This document shows positions 43,708-52,704 of a stretch of 64,000 nt of DNA, piece after piece (within the stretch, counting starts at the first letter, position 1; each line of letters starts with the position of its first letter). Both the position numbers and the translations under genes were made by a program. The notes under the pieces were generated by a model. That model searched no databases. It was not told where the DNA came from and saw nothing but the letters and a program-made list of their open reading frames with translations. This DNA is from Altererythrobacter sp. C41 (GTDB lineage: Bacteria; Pseudomonadota; Alphaproteobacteria; Sphingomonadales; Sphingomonadaceae): positions 1-64,000 of the forward strand of contig NZ_JAEVFE010000005.1 of assembly GCF_016803135.1 (NCBI RefSeq), read 5' to 3'.

Positions 43708-45015
43708 TCAGCCCCGCGCCGAACGCAGCGCTGCGGAGCCCGCGGTTTCGCCTTCGATCGGCACGTCGAACGCGCGCACGTAATCGTCGAGCCGGTCGCG
43801 CACGTCCGCTTCCGACAGCCCGAATTCGGCGAGGCTGTAGGTATGCGGACGGCGCTTGAGCGCGCAGGCGCGGCGCATGTAGTCCTCCATCGCGGGGAGC
43901 GCGGGGTCGATGTCGAGCTCCAGAAAGCGGTAGACCCGCTGCATGGTGCCGCGCCAGTCACGCTCCATGTCGTCGTACTGCACGTCGATCATCCGTTCAG
44001 GCGGGATCGTCTCGCGCGCGGCGCGCATGCGGTCGATCTGGAGCGCGGTCTTGCGCAACCACTCGCGGCCCATGCGGGCGGGATCGACGTGGTCCGAATA
44101 GATGATCGTCTGGTTCCAGGCGAGCGACGTGGCGCTGCCGACGACCTTGTGCGGATCGCGGTGCGTGAAGATCAGCCGCGCATCGGGAAAGACCTTCAGC
44201 AGTGCATCGAGATCGAGCATGTGCTGGGGCGTCTTGAGAATCCACGGCCGGATGGAGGAGACCTGCTGAGACCAGCCGACCAAGCGCAGCAGGTTCGCCA
44301 TGTGGCGGTAGGCGGGCTCCGCGCACTCGGCCTCGCACCAGCGCCCGTAAGTCGGAACCTGCCACTGCGCTTCGTGCTTCATGCCCCACATGCTCGCGAC
44401 GAGCAGGCCGAGTTCCTCCTCGGGCTCGTAGGGACCGGTGGGATGGATCGAGAGCGTGCGAGGGTTGGCCAGGCGGGCGACTTTCATGATCCGCGCAGCC
44501 AGGATCGGGCGAAAATCCTCGCGCCGCCCCTCCAGAACTTCCTCGAAATCGGGCCGCGGCACGGGACTGATCGTCTCGAAGCTGCGCATGTGGCTGAAGC
44601 GTCGATCTCCCGCGAGGAGGCGGTGCAGCCGCGTCGTGCCCGAGCGCATTGGCCCGACGATCACGACCGGGCGCGGTATGGGCCGGGCAAGGATTTCCGG
44701 GTGCCGCTTGAACCACATTTGCGCCAGCAGCCGGTCGCGCAAAACATGATGGAACTGCTTCATCGCGGAGAAGGTGCCGGCCGCATTGAGCCGTGCCTCG
44801 CGCTTCACCGCGTCGAGCAGCACCTCCATCGGGCGTTCGAACCAGCGGCTGCCGAAATCGTCCAGCTCCGCGCTCTCCGCCGCCTGCGCGATCAGATAAT
44901 CCTTGTCGAGCCGCGCCGGCTCGACCGCACCCAGCTTGCGCCCGCCGCGGATCGCCGCGTCCAAGATGTCGATGAAGGGGGTTCGCCGCGGGGGCTGGAT
45001 CTTCTGGTGCTGCAA
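43708..45015 (-). CDS. Sulfotransferase family protein
   Basis: About 435 residues. The PAPS-binding P-loop is RPVVIVGPMRSGTTRLHRLLAGD, and the 3'-phosphate region is TPQHMLDLDALLKVFPDARLIFTHRDPHKVVGS. An N-terminal helical region (DKDYLIAQAAESAELDDFGSRWFERPMEVLLDAVKREARLN) is usual for this bacterial family. It may sulfonate a small molecule, or serve another role proposed for this family. The start is uncertain: TTG at 45015 gives the expected N-terminus, with other weak codons downstream (for example TTG 44964). Convergent with the TonB receptor and divergent from serS. Confidence 0.8.
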   Translation of the reverse strand: MQHQKIQPPRRTPFIDILDAAIRGGRKLGAVEPARLDKDYLIAQAAESAELDDFGSRWFERPMEVLLDAVKREARLNAAGTFSAMKQFHHVLRDRLLAQMWFKRHPEILARPIPRPVVIVGPMRSGTTRLHRLLAGDRRFSHMRSFETISPVPRPDFEEVLEGRREDFRPILAARIMKVARLANPRTLSIHPTGPYEPEEELGLLVASMWGMKHEAQWQVPTYGRWCEAECAEPAYRHMANLLRLVGWSQQVSSIRPWILKTPQHMLDLDALLKVFPDARLIFTHRDPHKVVGSATSLAWNQTIIYSDHVDPARMGREWLRKTALQIDRMRAARETIPPERMIDVQYDDMERDWRGTMQRVYRFLELDIDPALPAMEDYMRRACALKRRPHTYSLAEFGLSEADVRDRLDDYVRAFDVPIEGETAGSAALRSARG

Positions 45016-45150
45016 TACTTTCGCCCGCGCTGCGGATTTGACGGCCGGGCTGGCTGCCAATCGATCCGTGGGTTGTCTACCCTTCAGCCCCGAAATCCGT
45101 TCCCGAAGCCTACTGGAAAAGGACGCGCGCGTGCGGCATAGGCCGCGCCC

Positions 45151-46554
45151 ATGCACGACATCCGCCTGATCCGCGAAAACCCGCAAGCCTTCGATGCCGC
45201 ACTTGCGCGCAGGGGAGTCGAGCCGGTCGCCGAAAGCCTCCTCGCGCTGGACGCCAGGCGCCGCGCAGTCACGACCCAGATGCAGGAGGCCCAGAGCCGT
45301 CGCAACGACGCGTCGAAGGCGGTCGGCCAGGCGATGGCGCAGGGCGACAAGGACAAGGCCGAGGCGCTCAAGGCCGAGGTCGCCGAGCTCAAGCAAACCC
45401 TTCCCGCGCTCGAGGACGAGGACCGCACGCTCGCCGCCGAGTTGCACGACGCCCTCGCCGGCCTCCCCAACCTGCCCGCCGACGATGTCCCGCCGGGCGA
45501 GGACGAGAGCGCCAACGTCGAGCTGTCGCAATGGGGCGACCGGCGCGAATTCGCCTTCGAGCCGAAGGAACATGCCGACCTCGGCCCCGCGCTGGGGATG
45601 GATTTCGAGACCGGCGCGAACATCTCCGGCGCCCGCTTCACTTTCCTCCGCGGCCAGATGGCACGCCTGCACCGCGCGCTCGGCCAGTTCATGCTTGACC
45701 GGCAGACGACCGGGAACGGCTATACCGAATGCGCCCCGCCGCTGCTCGTGCGTGACGAGGCGGCGTTCGGAACCGGCCAACTGCCGAAGTTCACGGAAGA
45801 CTTGTTTCCCACCTCTCGGGATATGACTTTTTACCACTACGCCATCGATCGACTGGGTCCTGTATCTGCGGGAGCGAGCATTCGGGACACGATTCTGGAA
45901 ACTGTTAAAGCCTATGACGAATGGGTAAAACCACCTGAAAAGCATGAACGTCTTTGGCTCATCCCCACCGCCGAAGTCAGCCTGACCAATGCGGTGCGCG
46001 AGCAGATCATCGACGAGGCGCAGTTCCCGATCCGCATGACGGCGCTCACCCCCTGCTTCCGCTCCGAAGCGGGCGCGGCGGGCAAGGACACGCGCGGCTT
46101 CATCCGCCAGCACCAGTTCGAGAAGGTCGAACTGGTCAGCGTCGTCCGGCCAGAGGAGAGCGAGGCCGAGCACGAGCGGATGACCGAATGCGCCGAAGGT
46201 GTGCTCCAGGCGCTCGGCCTGCCCTATCGCAAGATGCTGCTCTGCGCCGGCGACATGGGCGCGACCGCGCGCAAGACCTACGATCTGGAAGTCTGGCTGC
46301 CCGGCCAGGGCGCCTGGCGCGAGATCAGCTCGTGCTCAAACTGCGGCGACTATCAGGCGCGGCGGATGAACGCGCGCTACAAGCCGGAAGGATCGAAGAA
46401 GACCGAGTTCGTCCACACGCTCAACGGCTCGGGCCTCGCGGTCGGGCGCACGTTGGTGGCGGTGATGGAGAACTACCAGCAGGAAGACGGCTCGGTCGAA
46501 GTGCCCGAAGCATTGCGGCCGTACATGGGCGGGATCGAGAACCTGACACCTTAG
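45151..46554 (+). CDS. serS: Seryl-tRNA synthetase with extra internal segment
   Basis: 467 residues. The N-terminal coiled-coil arm ([22 protein letters not shown]...) and class II core with [40 protein letters not shown] (motif 2) and [20 protein letters not shown] (motif 3) are complete. Sphingomonad SerRS is normally about 425-430 residues; here some 40-45 extra residues (about 222-266) lie between EDLFPT and [10 protein letters not shown]. This stretch has clearly lower G+C and different codon use. The enzyme must still work if it is the only copy. It charges tRNA-Ser. Confidence 0.93.
   Translation: MHDIRLIRENPQAFDAALARRGVEPVAESLLALDARRRAVTTQMQEAQSRRNDASKAVGQAMAQGDKDKAEALKAEVAELKQTLPALEDEDRTLAAELHDALAGLPNLPADDVPPGEDESANVELSQWGDRREFAFEPKEHADLGPALGMDFETGANISGARFTFLRGQMARLHRALGQFMLDRQTTGNGYTECAPPLLVRDEAAFGTGQLPKFTEDLFPTSRDMTFYHYAIDRLGPVSAGASIRDTILETVKAYDEWVKPPEKHERLWLIPTAEVSLTNAVREQIIDEAQFPIRMTALTPCFRSEAGAAGKDTRGFIRQHQFEKVELVSVVRPEESEAEHERMTECAEGVLQALGLPYRKMLLCAGDMGATARKTYDLEVWLPGQGAWREISSCSNCGDYQARRMNARYKPEGSKKTEFVHTLNGSGLAVGRTLVAVMENYQQEDGSVEVPEALRPYMGGIENLTP
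45814..45948 (+). other. Low-GC in-frame insertion inside serS
   Basis: A hand count of about 140 nt here gives close to 49% G+C against well above 60% in the rest of the gene. The encoded segment ([20 protein letters not shown] to KPPEKHE) interrupts the block that in relatives reads LFx[10 protein letters not shown]. The reading frame is kept. The origin is unknown; no direct repeats or clear palindrome were found at its ends. Confidence 0.65.
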
Positions 46555-46555
46555 T

Positions 46556-46670
46556 CCGTCATGCTGAACTTGTTTCAGCACCCATCCTGCCTCACAGACC
46601 ATCGGGTCATATGGCGAAATGGGCCCTGGAAGCGAAGCTGTGCAACGCACAACCGAGTTCAGGGTGACGG
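46556..46670. repeat. Palindromic repeat with TGCTGAACT arms
   Basis: CCGTCATGCTGAACT (46556-46570) is answered by AGTTCAGGGTGACGG (46656-46670). An internal hairpin-rich segment lies between. It fills most of the serS-surE gap and is a typical sphingomonad intergenic repeat. Confidence 0.75.
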
Positions 46671-46688
46671 ATCAGAGAAACGGCACCG

Positions 46689-47453
46689 ATGAAAATCCTC
46701 CTCACCAACGACGACGGCATTCACGCACCGGGTCTCAAGATTCTCGAGGAGATCGCGCGCGAGTTCTCGGACGACATCTGGATCTGCTCGCCGAACGACG
46801 AGCAGTCGGGCACCGGCCATTCGCTGACTCTGACCCAGCCCGTCCGCCTGCGCCGCTTCGGAGAGCGGCGGTTCTCCGTCACCGGCACGCCGACCGACGC
46901 AGTGACGATCGGACTGCGCAAGGTGATGGACGGCCCGCCCGACGTGATCCTCTCCGGCGTCAATCGCGGCGCCAACCTGGGCGACGACATTACCTATTCA
47001 GGCACCGTCTCGGCCGCGATCGAAGGCGCGCTGGCGGGTATCCGCTCGATCGCGCTGAGCCAGGTCTATGCGCGCGAGGGCATGGGCGACGAGGTGCCCT
47101 TCGGCGCCGCGCGCGAATGGGGCGCACGCGTGCTCGCCCCCCTGCTCGACGCACCGCTGCCCAAGCGCACGCTGGTCAACGTCAACTTCCCGGCGCGGGC
47201 ACCCGAGGAGGTAAAGGGCATCCGCGTCGTGCGGCAGGGTTTCCACGACTATTCGCGCGGCACCGTGGTCGAGGGGCGTGACCCGCGCGGCTACAAGTAT
47301 TACTGGTTCGGCCTCCAGGCGATCGAGCATACGCTCGACCACGGGACCGATCTGGAGGCGATCGACGAGGGATATGTCGCGGTGACCCCGTTGCAACTCG
47401 ACTTCACGCATCACGCTTCGCTCGGCGATCTCGGCGAGCGCTACGCGGGATGA
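46689..47453 (+). CDS. surE: 5'/3'-nucleotidase SurE
   Basis: 254 residues. Starts MKILLTNDDGIHAPGLKIL, with the metal-binding Asp pair (NDD), then SPNDEQSGTGHSLTL, SVTGTPTDAVTIG and SGVNRGANLGDDITYSGTVSAAIEG, all family hallmarks. A cytosolic nucleoside-monophosphate phosphatase active in stationary-phase survival. Overlaps the M23 peptidase gene by 4 nt. Confidence 0.97.
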   Translation: MKILLTNDDGIHAPGLKILEEIAREFSDDIWICSPNDEQSGTGHSLTLTQPVRLRRFGERRFSVTGTPTDAVTIGLRKVMDGPPDVILSGVNRGANLGDDITYSGTVSAAIEGALAGIRSIALSQVYAREGMGDEVPFGAAREWGARVLAPLLDAPLPKRTLVNVNFPARAPEEVKGIRVVRQGFHDYSRGTVVEGRDPRGYKYYWFGLQAIEHTLDHGTDLEAIDEGYVAVTPLQLDFTHHASLGDLGERYAG

Positions 47454-48229
47454 AACGCCTCGCCCTGCTTGCGCTCGCGCCGCTGCTGATCGCCGCCGGC
47501 GATCCAGCGACCGAGACCGAGCACGTGGTGAAGGAAGGCGAGACCCTGAACGGCATCGCCAATCGCGCGCGGGTCCCCGCCGCGGTGATCGCGGCGGCCA
47601 ACGGGCTGGCCGAACCCTATGCCGTGAAAGCCGGCCAGCGGCTGGCGATCCCGCGGCAGCGCATCCATCTGGTCGAACCGGGCGAGACGGGGTTCGCGAT
47701 CGCGATACGCTACGGCGTGACGTTCGAGAACGTCGCCCTCGCCAACGGGCTCGAGCCGCCTTACCGCATCAGCCCAGGCCAGCGCCTGATCATCCCGGCC
47801 GTTCTCAAGGTCCCGCCGCCCGCGCCGCCCATGCGCAGCGAACCTTATTTCCGGCCCCCGCACGATGGAGCGGTTCTGCTCGGCTATGCCGTCCGCCCCG
47901 ATGGGGGCGGTCATGACGGGATCGACTATGCCGCCCGGCGCGGCGACATGGTGCGCGCCTCCGCCAGCGGCACGGTGGTCGAGGCCTCAACCGAGGCGCC
48001 GCGTTTCGGCAGGCTGGTGGTGATCGACCACGGCAACGGCTGGCACAGCGCCTATGGCCACCTCGGACGGGTCACGGTGGAGGCGGGCGACGTGGTCAAG
48101 ACCGGCGAACGGATCGGGATCGCCGGCGCATCGGGCGATGCGGAGAGCCCGGAGCTACACTTCGAAATCCGCCATAACGGCCGGAAGGTCGATCCGGCCA
48201 AGAAGCTGCAGGGCGCAAGCGGCGGGTGA
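47450..48229 (+). CDS. LysM / M23 peptidase (NlpD-like)
   Basis: 259 residues. A short signal (MKRLALLALAPLLIAAGD), two LysM motifs (HVVKEGETLNGIANRARVPAAVIAAANG and HLVEPGETGFAIAIRYGVTFENVALANG) and a C-terminal LytM domain. The zinc residues appear intact: HDGID (HxxxD), HSAYGHL and LHFEIR. It may cleave peptidoglycan or, like NlpD, activate amidases at division. Third member of the usual surE-M23 pairing; overlaps the K+ channel gene by 4 nt. Confidence 0.93.
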   Translation: MKRLALLALAPLLIAAGDPATETEHVVKEGETLNGIANRARVPAAVIAAANGLAEPYAVKAGQRLAIPRQRIHLVEPGETGFAIAIRYGVTFENVALANGLEPPYRISPGQRLIIPAVLKVPPPAPPMRSEPYFRPPHDGAVLLGYAVRPDGGGHDGIDYAARRGDMVRASASGTVVEASTEAPRFGRLVVIDHGNGWHSAYGHLGRVTVEAGDVVKTGERIGIAGASGDAESPELHFEIRHNGRKVDPAKKLQGASGG

Positions 48230-49305
48230 AGCGGTTCCAGCTCTCCGAAAGGCTTGCCCGGCGCCGCACGCATCGCGGCACGCGCTTTCAGCCGCTGCGA
48301 CGAGCGCTCAAGGTGCCGATCTGGGCCGACCTCGGCCTCCGCGTGGGCGCCGCTCTGACACTGGTATTCATCGTCGTTCTGATCCACTGGTGGGACCGCG
48401 CGGGCCTGGTCGACAATCTCGACGGAGAGGTGTCCTTCCTCGACGTCGTCTATTTCACCATGATCTCGATCACGACCACCGGTTTCGGCGATATCGCGCC
48501 GATCAGCGACCGCGCGCGATTGGTCGAGGCGGCGATCGTGACGCCGATCCGCTTCATCGTGATCTTCATATTCATCGGCGCGGCGTACGACTTCATCATC
48601 AGGCGCAGTTGGGAGAGATGGCGCATGGCCCGCATTCAGGAAACGCTTTCCGGCCATGTGGTGGTCATTGGCTTCGGCATATCCGGCTCGGAAGCCGTCG
48701 CCGAACTGATCGAACGCGGCACCGATCCGCGCCACATCGTTGTGATGGACACGCGTGAGGAACGCCTGGCCGAGGCCGAGCTGCTCGGCTGCAACGTCAT
48801 GGCGGCGGATGCCACGCGTGACGACAGCCTCATGGCCGTTCGGATCGACAAGGCCGAGACGGTGCTGGTCTCCGCCGGGCGCGACGATGCCTCGATCCTT
48901 ATCGTCCTTACCGTGCGCCATCTCGCGCCCGACGTGCCGATCACCGTGGTCGTGCGCGCGGCGGACAACGAGCTGCTCGCCCACCAGGCCGGCGCGAACA
49001 ACGTCATCAACCCCGTGCGCTTCACCGGGCTGCTCCTCGCCGGCAGCGTCCAGGGCATGCACATTGCAGACTACATGGCCGATCTCGCCTCGGTGACCGG
49101 TCGGGTCCACCTCGTGGAGCGGCCGGTATCGCCCGAGGAGATCGGCAAGTCGATCGACCAGTTGGCGACGGGCGGGCGCGGCCTCAGGGTCTATCGCAAC
49201 GGCGCGGCGCTCGGCTTCTGGGAACCGGAAGCCCAGCGGCTGCAACTCGGAGACGTGGTGGTCGAGATCCGCCCGACCGCGGAAACAGAGAGCTCTCTAG
49301 CCTAG
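48226..49305 (+). CDS. Two-helix potassium channel with RCK/TrkA-N domain
   Basis: 359 residues with a GTG start. A membrane helix (LRVGAALTLVFIVVLIHWW), a pore loop with the filter TTTGFGD, a second helix (FIVIFIFIGAAYDFII), then a RCK Rossmann domain (HVVVIGFGISGSEAVAELIERGTDP) and a TrkA-C-like end. Conducts K+ across the inner membrane under ligand control. The basic N-terminus (MKRFQLSERLARRRTHRGT) is cytosolic. Overlaps the previous gene by 4 nt. Confidence 0.92.
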   Translation: MKRFQLSERLARRRTHRGTRFQPLRRALKVPIWADLGLRVGAALTLVFIVVLIHWWDRAGLVDNLDGEVSFLDVVYFTMISITTTGFGDIAPISDRARLVEAAIVTPIRFIVIFIFIGAAYDFIIRRSWERWRMARIQETLSGHVVVIGFGISGSEAVAELIERGTDPRHIVVMDTREERLAEAELLGCNVMAADATRDDSLMAVRIDKAETVLVSAGRDDASILIVLTVRHLAPDVPITVVVRAADNELLAHQAGANNVINPVRFTGLLLAGSVQGMHIADYMADLASVTGRVHLVERPVSPEEIGKSIDQLATGGRGLRVYRNGAALGFWEPEAQRLQLGDVVVEIRPTAETESSLA

Positions 49306-49707
49306 CAGCCAAAACACCGCGCCCATCGTCAGATAGCCGGCGAGCCAGTAGCCCGCATCGATCATCGCGACGCGAATCGGCACCCGGATGTGCGTGAAGC
49401 TGATCCACAAGGCCGGGATCACGAACGCCAGCGCCAGCCCGCCCGACATCATGAAGTAGAGCCAGGGCTTGGCCGCCAGCGTCTCAGCCCCGATGCGCGC
49501 GAACATGTGCCCCATCATCGCCGAGGTCAGCAGCAACAGCCCGCCGGTAATGGCCGCGACTCGCTCAGGACGGGAGCGCGCAAGGATCTTTCCCGGCGCG
49601 ACCTTGCGTGCCTTGGCGCGCCCGAACAACGGGCCGAACCACGCAAAAGCGAGCAGTCCTGCGGCCAGCGCCGCGACGACGACTGCAACCCAATTCACCG
49701 GACCCAA
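49297..49707 (-). CDS. DUF1761 membrane protein
   Basis: 136 residues, about four predicted membrane helices (NWVAVVVAALAAGLLAFAWFGPLF, ERVAAITGGLLLLTSAMMGHMF, LYFMMSGGLALAFVIPALWI and IDAGYWLAGYLTMGAVFWLL), as in DUF1761. Function unknown. The start is TTG at 49707, chosen because AAGGAGA lies at good spacing; the longer in-frame start gives an unconserved hydrophilic N-terminus. Convergent overlap of 9 nt with the K+ channel gene. Confidence 0.8.
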   Translation of the reverse strand: MGPVNWVAVVVAALAAGLLAFAWFGPLFGRAKARKVAPGKILARSRPERVAAITGGLLLLTSAMMGHMFARIGAETLAAKPWLYFMMSGGLALAFVIPALWISFTHIRVPIRVAMIDAGYWLAGYLTMGAVFWLLG

Positions 49708-49778
49708 GACGCATCTCCTTCGCCTTTTCCCGTACCTGCTAGCGCAAAGCGAGCCGGAGGTGTAGGGCGCGCCGCGCA

Positions 49779-51155
49779 ATGGCTTCCAACCCCAACACAA
49801 CGATTCCCGGCCAGAAAAGGGTCGGCATGGTCAGCCTCGGCTGCCCGAAGGCTCTCGTCGATAGCGAGCGTATCCTCACGCGTCTGCGCGCCGACGGCTA
49901 TGCGATGAGCCCCGATTATGCCGGCGCGGACGTGGTGCTGGTCAACACCTGCGGCTTCCTCGACAGCGCGAAGGAGGAGAGCCTGGCCGCGATCGGCGAG
50001 GCGATCGCCGAAAACGGCCGCGTGATCGTGACCGGCTGCATGGGCGAGGAAGCCGACGCGATCCGCGCCGCGCATCCGGCTGTGCTCGCGGTCACCGGCG
50101 CGCACCAGTACGAACAGGTGGTCGAGGAAGTGCACCGCGCCGCTCCGCCGAGCCAGGGGCCGTTCGTCGACCTGATCCCGCAGCCCGACGTGAAACTCAC
50201 GCCGCGCCACTACAGCTATCTGAAGATCTCCGAGGGCTGCAATCACTCCTGCGCCTTCTGCATCATCCCGCAGCTTCGCGGGAAGCTCGCCAGCCGCCGG
50301 ATCGACGCGGTGTTGCGCGAGGCGGAGAAGCTCGTCGCGGCGGGCACGAAGGAGTTGCTGGTCATTAGCCAGGACACCAGCGCCTACGGCGTCGATATCC
50401 GGCACGAGAGCCGCGAATGGCACGGCCATGAGGTGCGGGCGCACATGACCGACCTCGCCCGGGAACTCGGCACCCTGCGTACGCCGGAGGGCCAGGTGCC
50501 GTGGGTGCGATTGCACTACGTCTATCCCTATCCCCACGTCGACGCGGTGATTCCGCTGATGGCGGAGGGGCTGCTGACGCCCTACCTCGATATCCCGTTC
50601 CAGCACGCCAGCCCGAAGGTGCTAAAGGCGATGAAGCGCCCGGCGAACGAGGCCAAGGTGCTCGAGCGCCTGAAGTCCTGGCGCGCGATCGCACCCGACA
50701 TGACCATCCGCTCCAGCTTCGTGGTCGGCTTCCCCGGCGAGACCGAGGATGATTTCCGCTACCTGCTCGACTGGCTCGAGGAAGCGCAGCTCGACCGCGT
50801 CGGCGCCTTCCGCTTCGAACCGGTCGAGGGCGCCGCGGCCAATGCCCTGCCCGACCCGGTGCCCGAGGCGGTGAAGGAAGAGCGCTACGCCCGGCTGATG
50901 GAAGTGACCGAGCGGATCAGCGCGGCCAAGCTCGCCGCCAAGGTCGGCCGCACGCTGCCGGTCATCGTCGACGAAGTCGGCGAGCCCGACGAGGACGGCG
51001 ATCTCGGAGCCACCGGCCGCAGCCAGGCCGACGCGCCGGAGATCGACGGCCAGGTCTTCCTGCGCAACGTGCCCGAGACGGTGCGGCCCGGCGATTTCGT
51101 CGATGCCTTGATAGAGGATGCCGACGCGCACGATCTCTACGGCGTGCCGGCTTGA
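49779..51155 (+). CDS. rimO: Ribosomal protein uS12 methylthiotransferase RimO
   Basis: 458 residues. N-terminal UPF0004 domain ([44 protein letters not shown]) with three cluster Cys; radical-SAM motif [12 protein letters not shown]-terminal TRAM domain. Adds a methylthio group to an aspartate of ribosomal protein S12. A downstream ATG (49827) is possible but would shorten the N-terminus. Confidence 0.97.
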   Translation: MASNPNTTIPGQKRVGMVSLGCPKALVDSERILTRLRADGYAMSPDYAGADVVLVNTCGFLDSAKEESLAAIGEAIAENGRVIVTGCMGEEADAIRAAHPAVLAVTGAHQYEQVVEEVHRAAPPSQGPFVDLIPQPDVKLTPRHYSYLKISEGCNHSCAFCIIPQLRGKLASRRIDAVLREAEKLVAAGTKELLVISQDTSAYGVDIRHESREWHGHEVRAHMTDLARELGTLRTPEGQVPWVRLHYVYPYPHVDAVIPLMAEGLLTPYLDIPFQHASPKVLKAMKRPANEAKVLERLKSWRAIAPDMTIRSSFVVGFPGETEDDFRYLLDWLEEAQLDRVGAFRFEPVEGAAANALPDPVPEAVKEERYARLMEVTERISAAKLAAKVGRTLPVIVDEVGEPDEDGDLGATGRSQADAPEIDGQVFLRNVPETVRPGDFVDALIEDADAHDLYGVPA

Positions 51156-51173
51156 CCTGTTGACACCTGTGAC

Positions 51174-51202
51174 ACGGCAGAACCGCTGAATTCTGCCGTT
51201 TT
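51174..51202 (+). terminator. Intrinsic terminator after rimO
   Basis: ACGGCAGA (51174-51181) pairs with TCTGCCGT (51192-51199) and is followed by TTTT. It lies 19 nt past the rimO stop codon and separates it from the iron-uptake operon. Confidence 0.88.
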
Positions 51203-51267
51203 CGGATGCGGCGAGCTCGGAAGGTCGCCGGGAGATGTGACCATCGACCGTCACGCGATCGCGCTTA

Positions 51268-51285
51268 TTGCAAATGACTATCATT
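51268..51285. promoter_or_regulatory. Fur-like box upstream of PepSY-TonB operon
   Basis: TTGCAAATGACTATCATT lies 35 nt upstream of the PepSY gene ATG. It matches the site before feoA (4038-4055) at 15 of 18 positions. Both genes concern iron uptake, which supports a Fur-type operator. Confidence 0.72.
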
Positions 51286-51319
51286 GACCTTCGCCGCCGC
51301 TCCGCATAGGCGGCGGCGC

Positions 51320-52474
51320 ATGCGTCGTAGCACTATCCGCGCCTGGTACCTGGCTCACAAGTGGAGCAGCATCGTGCCCACGGTGTTCCTGCTCATGCTC
51401 TGCCTGACCGGGCTGCCGCTGATCTTCCATGACGAGATCGAGGCGCTGGAGGGGGTCGACTACGAAACCGCTCTGCCCGGCGCGCCCTCGGCGGAAGGCG
51501 GGGTGCCGCTCGATACGATGCTCGAAACCGCGCTGGCCGAGCGGCCGGGTGAAGTGCCGCTGTTCATGGCTTTCAGCCAGGAGAGCCCGCTGCTGACCGT
51601 CACCACCGGCCCGTCGCCCGACGCGCCGGGCGAAGACATGACGCTGCTGTTCTTCGACCGTGCAACCGGCGAATCGCTCGGCCCCGCGCCGGGAGGCGGA
51701 GTGATGGACTTCCTCCTCCAGCTCCACACCGACATGTTTCTCGGCCAGCCGGGCATGTGGTTCCTGGGCGTAATGGGCGCACTGTTCGTGGTCGCGCTGA
51801 TCTCGGGCACGGTACTCTACGCGCCGTTCATGCGGCGGCTGCGGTTCGGCGCGCTGCGGATGGACAAGAGCCGCCGCGTCGGGCGGCTCGACCAGCACAA
51901 CCTCGGCGGGATCGTGATCCTCGCCTGGGCGCTGGTCGTCGGCGGCACCGGCGTGATCAACGCTTTCGCCGATCCGCTGACCGACGCCTGGCGCGAGGGC
52001 GAGCTGGCGGCAATGACCGCCGAGCACGGCGGCGAGGAAGCGGTAGCCCCGGCCGACTACGGATCGCTCGACGCCGCAATGGCCGAAGCGCATGCGGTAT
52101 TGCCCGGCCGCAACCCGCAGTTCATCGCTTTCCCCGGCGGAGGGTGGAGCACCGCGCGCCACTACGCCGTGTTCTTCCAGGGCGACCGGCCGCTGACCGA
52201 GCATCTGCTCACCCCGGCGCTGATCGATGCCGCAAGCGGCGAACTGGTCGATGCACGCGCCATGCCCGCGCTCAACCAGGCGCTGATGATGTCCAAGCCG
52301 CTCCACTTCGGCGACTATGGCGGGCTGCCGCTCAAGACGCTGTGGGCGCTGCTGACGCTGGCGACGATCTGGGTGCTGTGGACCGGCGTGCTGCTGTGGT
52401 GGCGGCGCTCCCCCGGCGAAGTCGAGCGGCGGGTGGCCGAGATCCACGGCGGCGCGGAAGGGCAACTCGCGTGA
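51320..52474 (+). CDS. PepSY-associated transmembrane protein
   Basis: 384 residues. Several membrane helices, including WYLAHKWSSIVPTVFLLMLCLTGLPLIFHDEI near the N-terminus, a pair around 140-170 and a final one (LWALLTLATIWVLWTGVLLWW); a periplasmic PepSY-type region follows the first helix. Such proteins sit next to siderophore receptors and are thought to reduce ferric siderophores at the inner membrane. ATG 51320 is preferred to a TTG 36 nt upstream, which lies inside the Fur-like box. Coupled to the next gene by a 4-nt overlap. Confidence 0.88.
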   Translation: MRRSTIRAWYLAHKWSSIVPTVFLLMLCLTGLPLIFHDEIEALEGVDYETALPGAPSAEGGVPLDTMLETALAERPGEVPLFMAFSQESPLLTVTTGPSPDAPGEDMTLLFFDRATGESLGPAPGGGVMDFLLQLHTDMFLGQPGMWFLGVMGALFVVALISGTVLYAPFMRRLRFGALRMDKSRRVGRLDQHNLGGIVILAWALVVGGTGVINAFADPLTDAWREGELAAMTAEHGGEEAVAPADYGSLDAAMAEAHAVLPGRNPQFIAFPGGGWSTARHYAVFFQGDRPLTEHLLTPALIDAASGELVDARAMPALNQALMMSKPLHFGDYGGLPLKTLWALLTLATIWVLWTGVLLWWRRSPGEVERRVAEIHGGAEGQLA

Positions 52475-52704
52475 AGCCGTTCGCCCCGTCGCAGGGCCGC
52501 CGCGCGCGGCAGGGCCTCGCCCGCGTGTTCGCGCTGCCGCTGGTGTTGTTCGCGGCGAGCCTGGCCGGGCTCGTCCTCGGCCTGACCGGCGAGGGCGCGC
52601 CCGACGTGCTCGCCTGGGCCCTGCTCTCGCTTCCCGTTTTCGCGGTCTGCGTCGCCTGGCGGCGGCGCGGCCGATCCCCCTCACCAAAGAAAGACCCGAC
52701 ATGA
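52471..52704 (+). CDS. Small two-helix membrane protein
   Basis: 77 residues with a GTG start. Two hydrophobic segments (FALPLVLFAASLAGLVLGLTG and VLAWALLSLPVFAVCVAWRR) with basic ends. Overlaps both the PepSY gene (GTGA) and the receptor gene (ATGA), so translation is coupled. Homologues are found in siderophore operons; a helper role for the PepSY protein is inferred from context only. Confidence 0.75.
   Translation: MKPFAPSQGRRARQGLARVFALPLVLFAASLAGLVLGLTGEGAPDVLAWALLSLPVFAVCVAWRRRGRSPSPKKDPT

Noticed and set aside
45016-46173. Upstream extension of the sulfotransferase frame across serS
   Set aside because: It reads antisense through serS; family N-termini begin near 45015.
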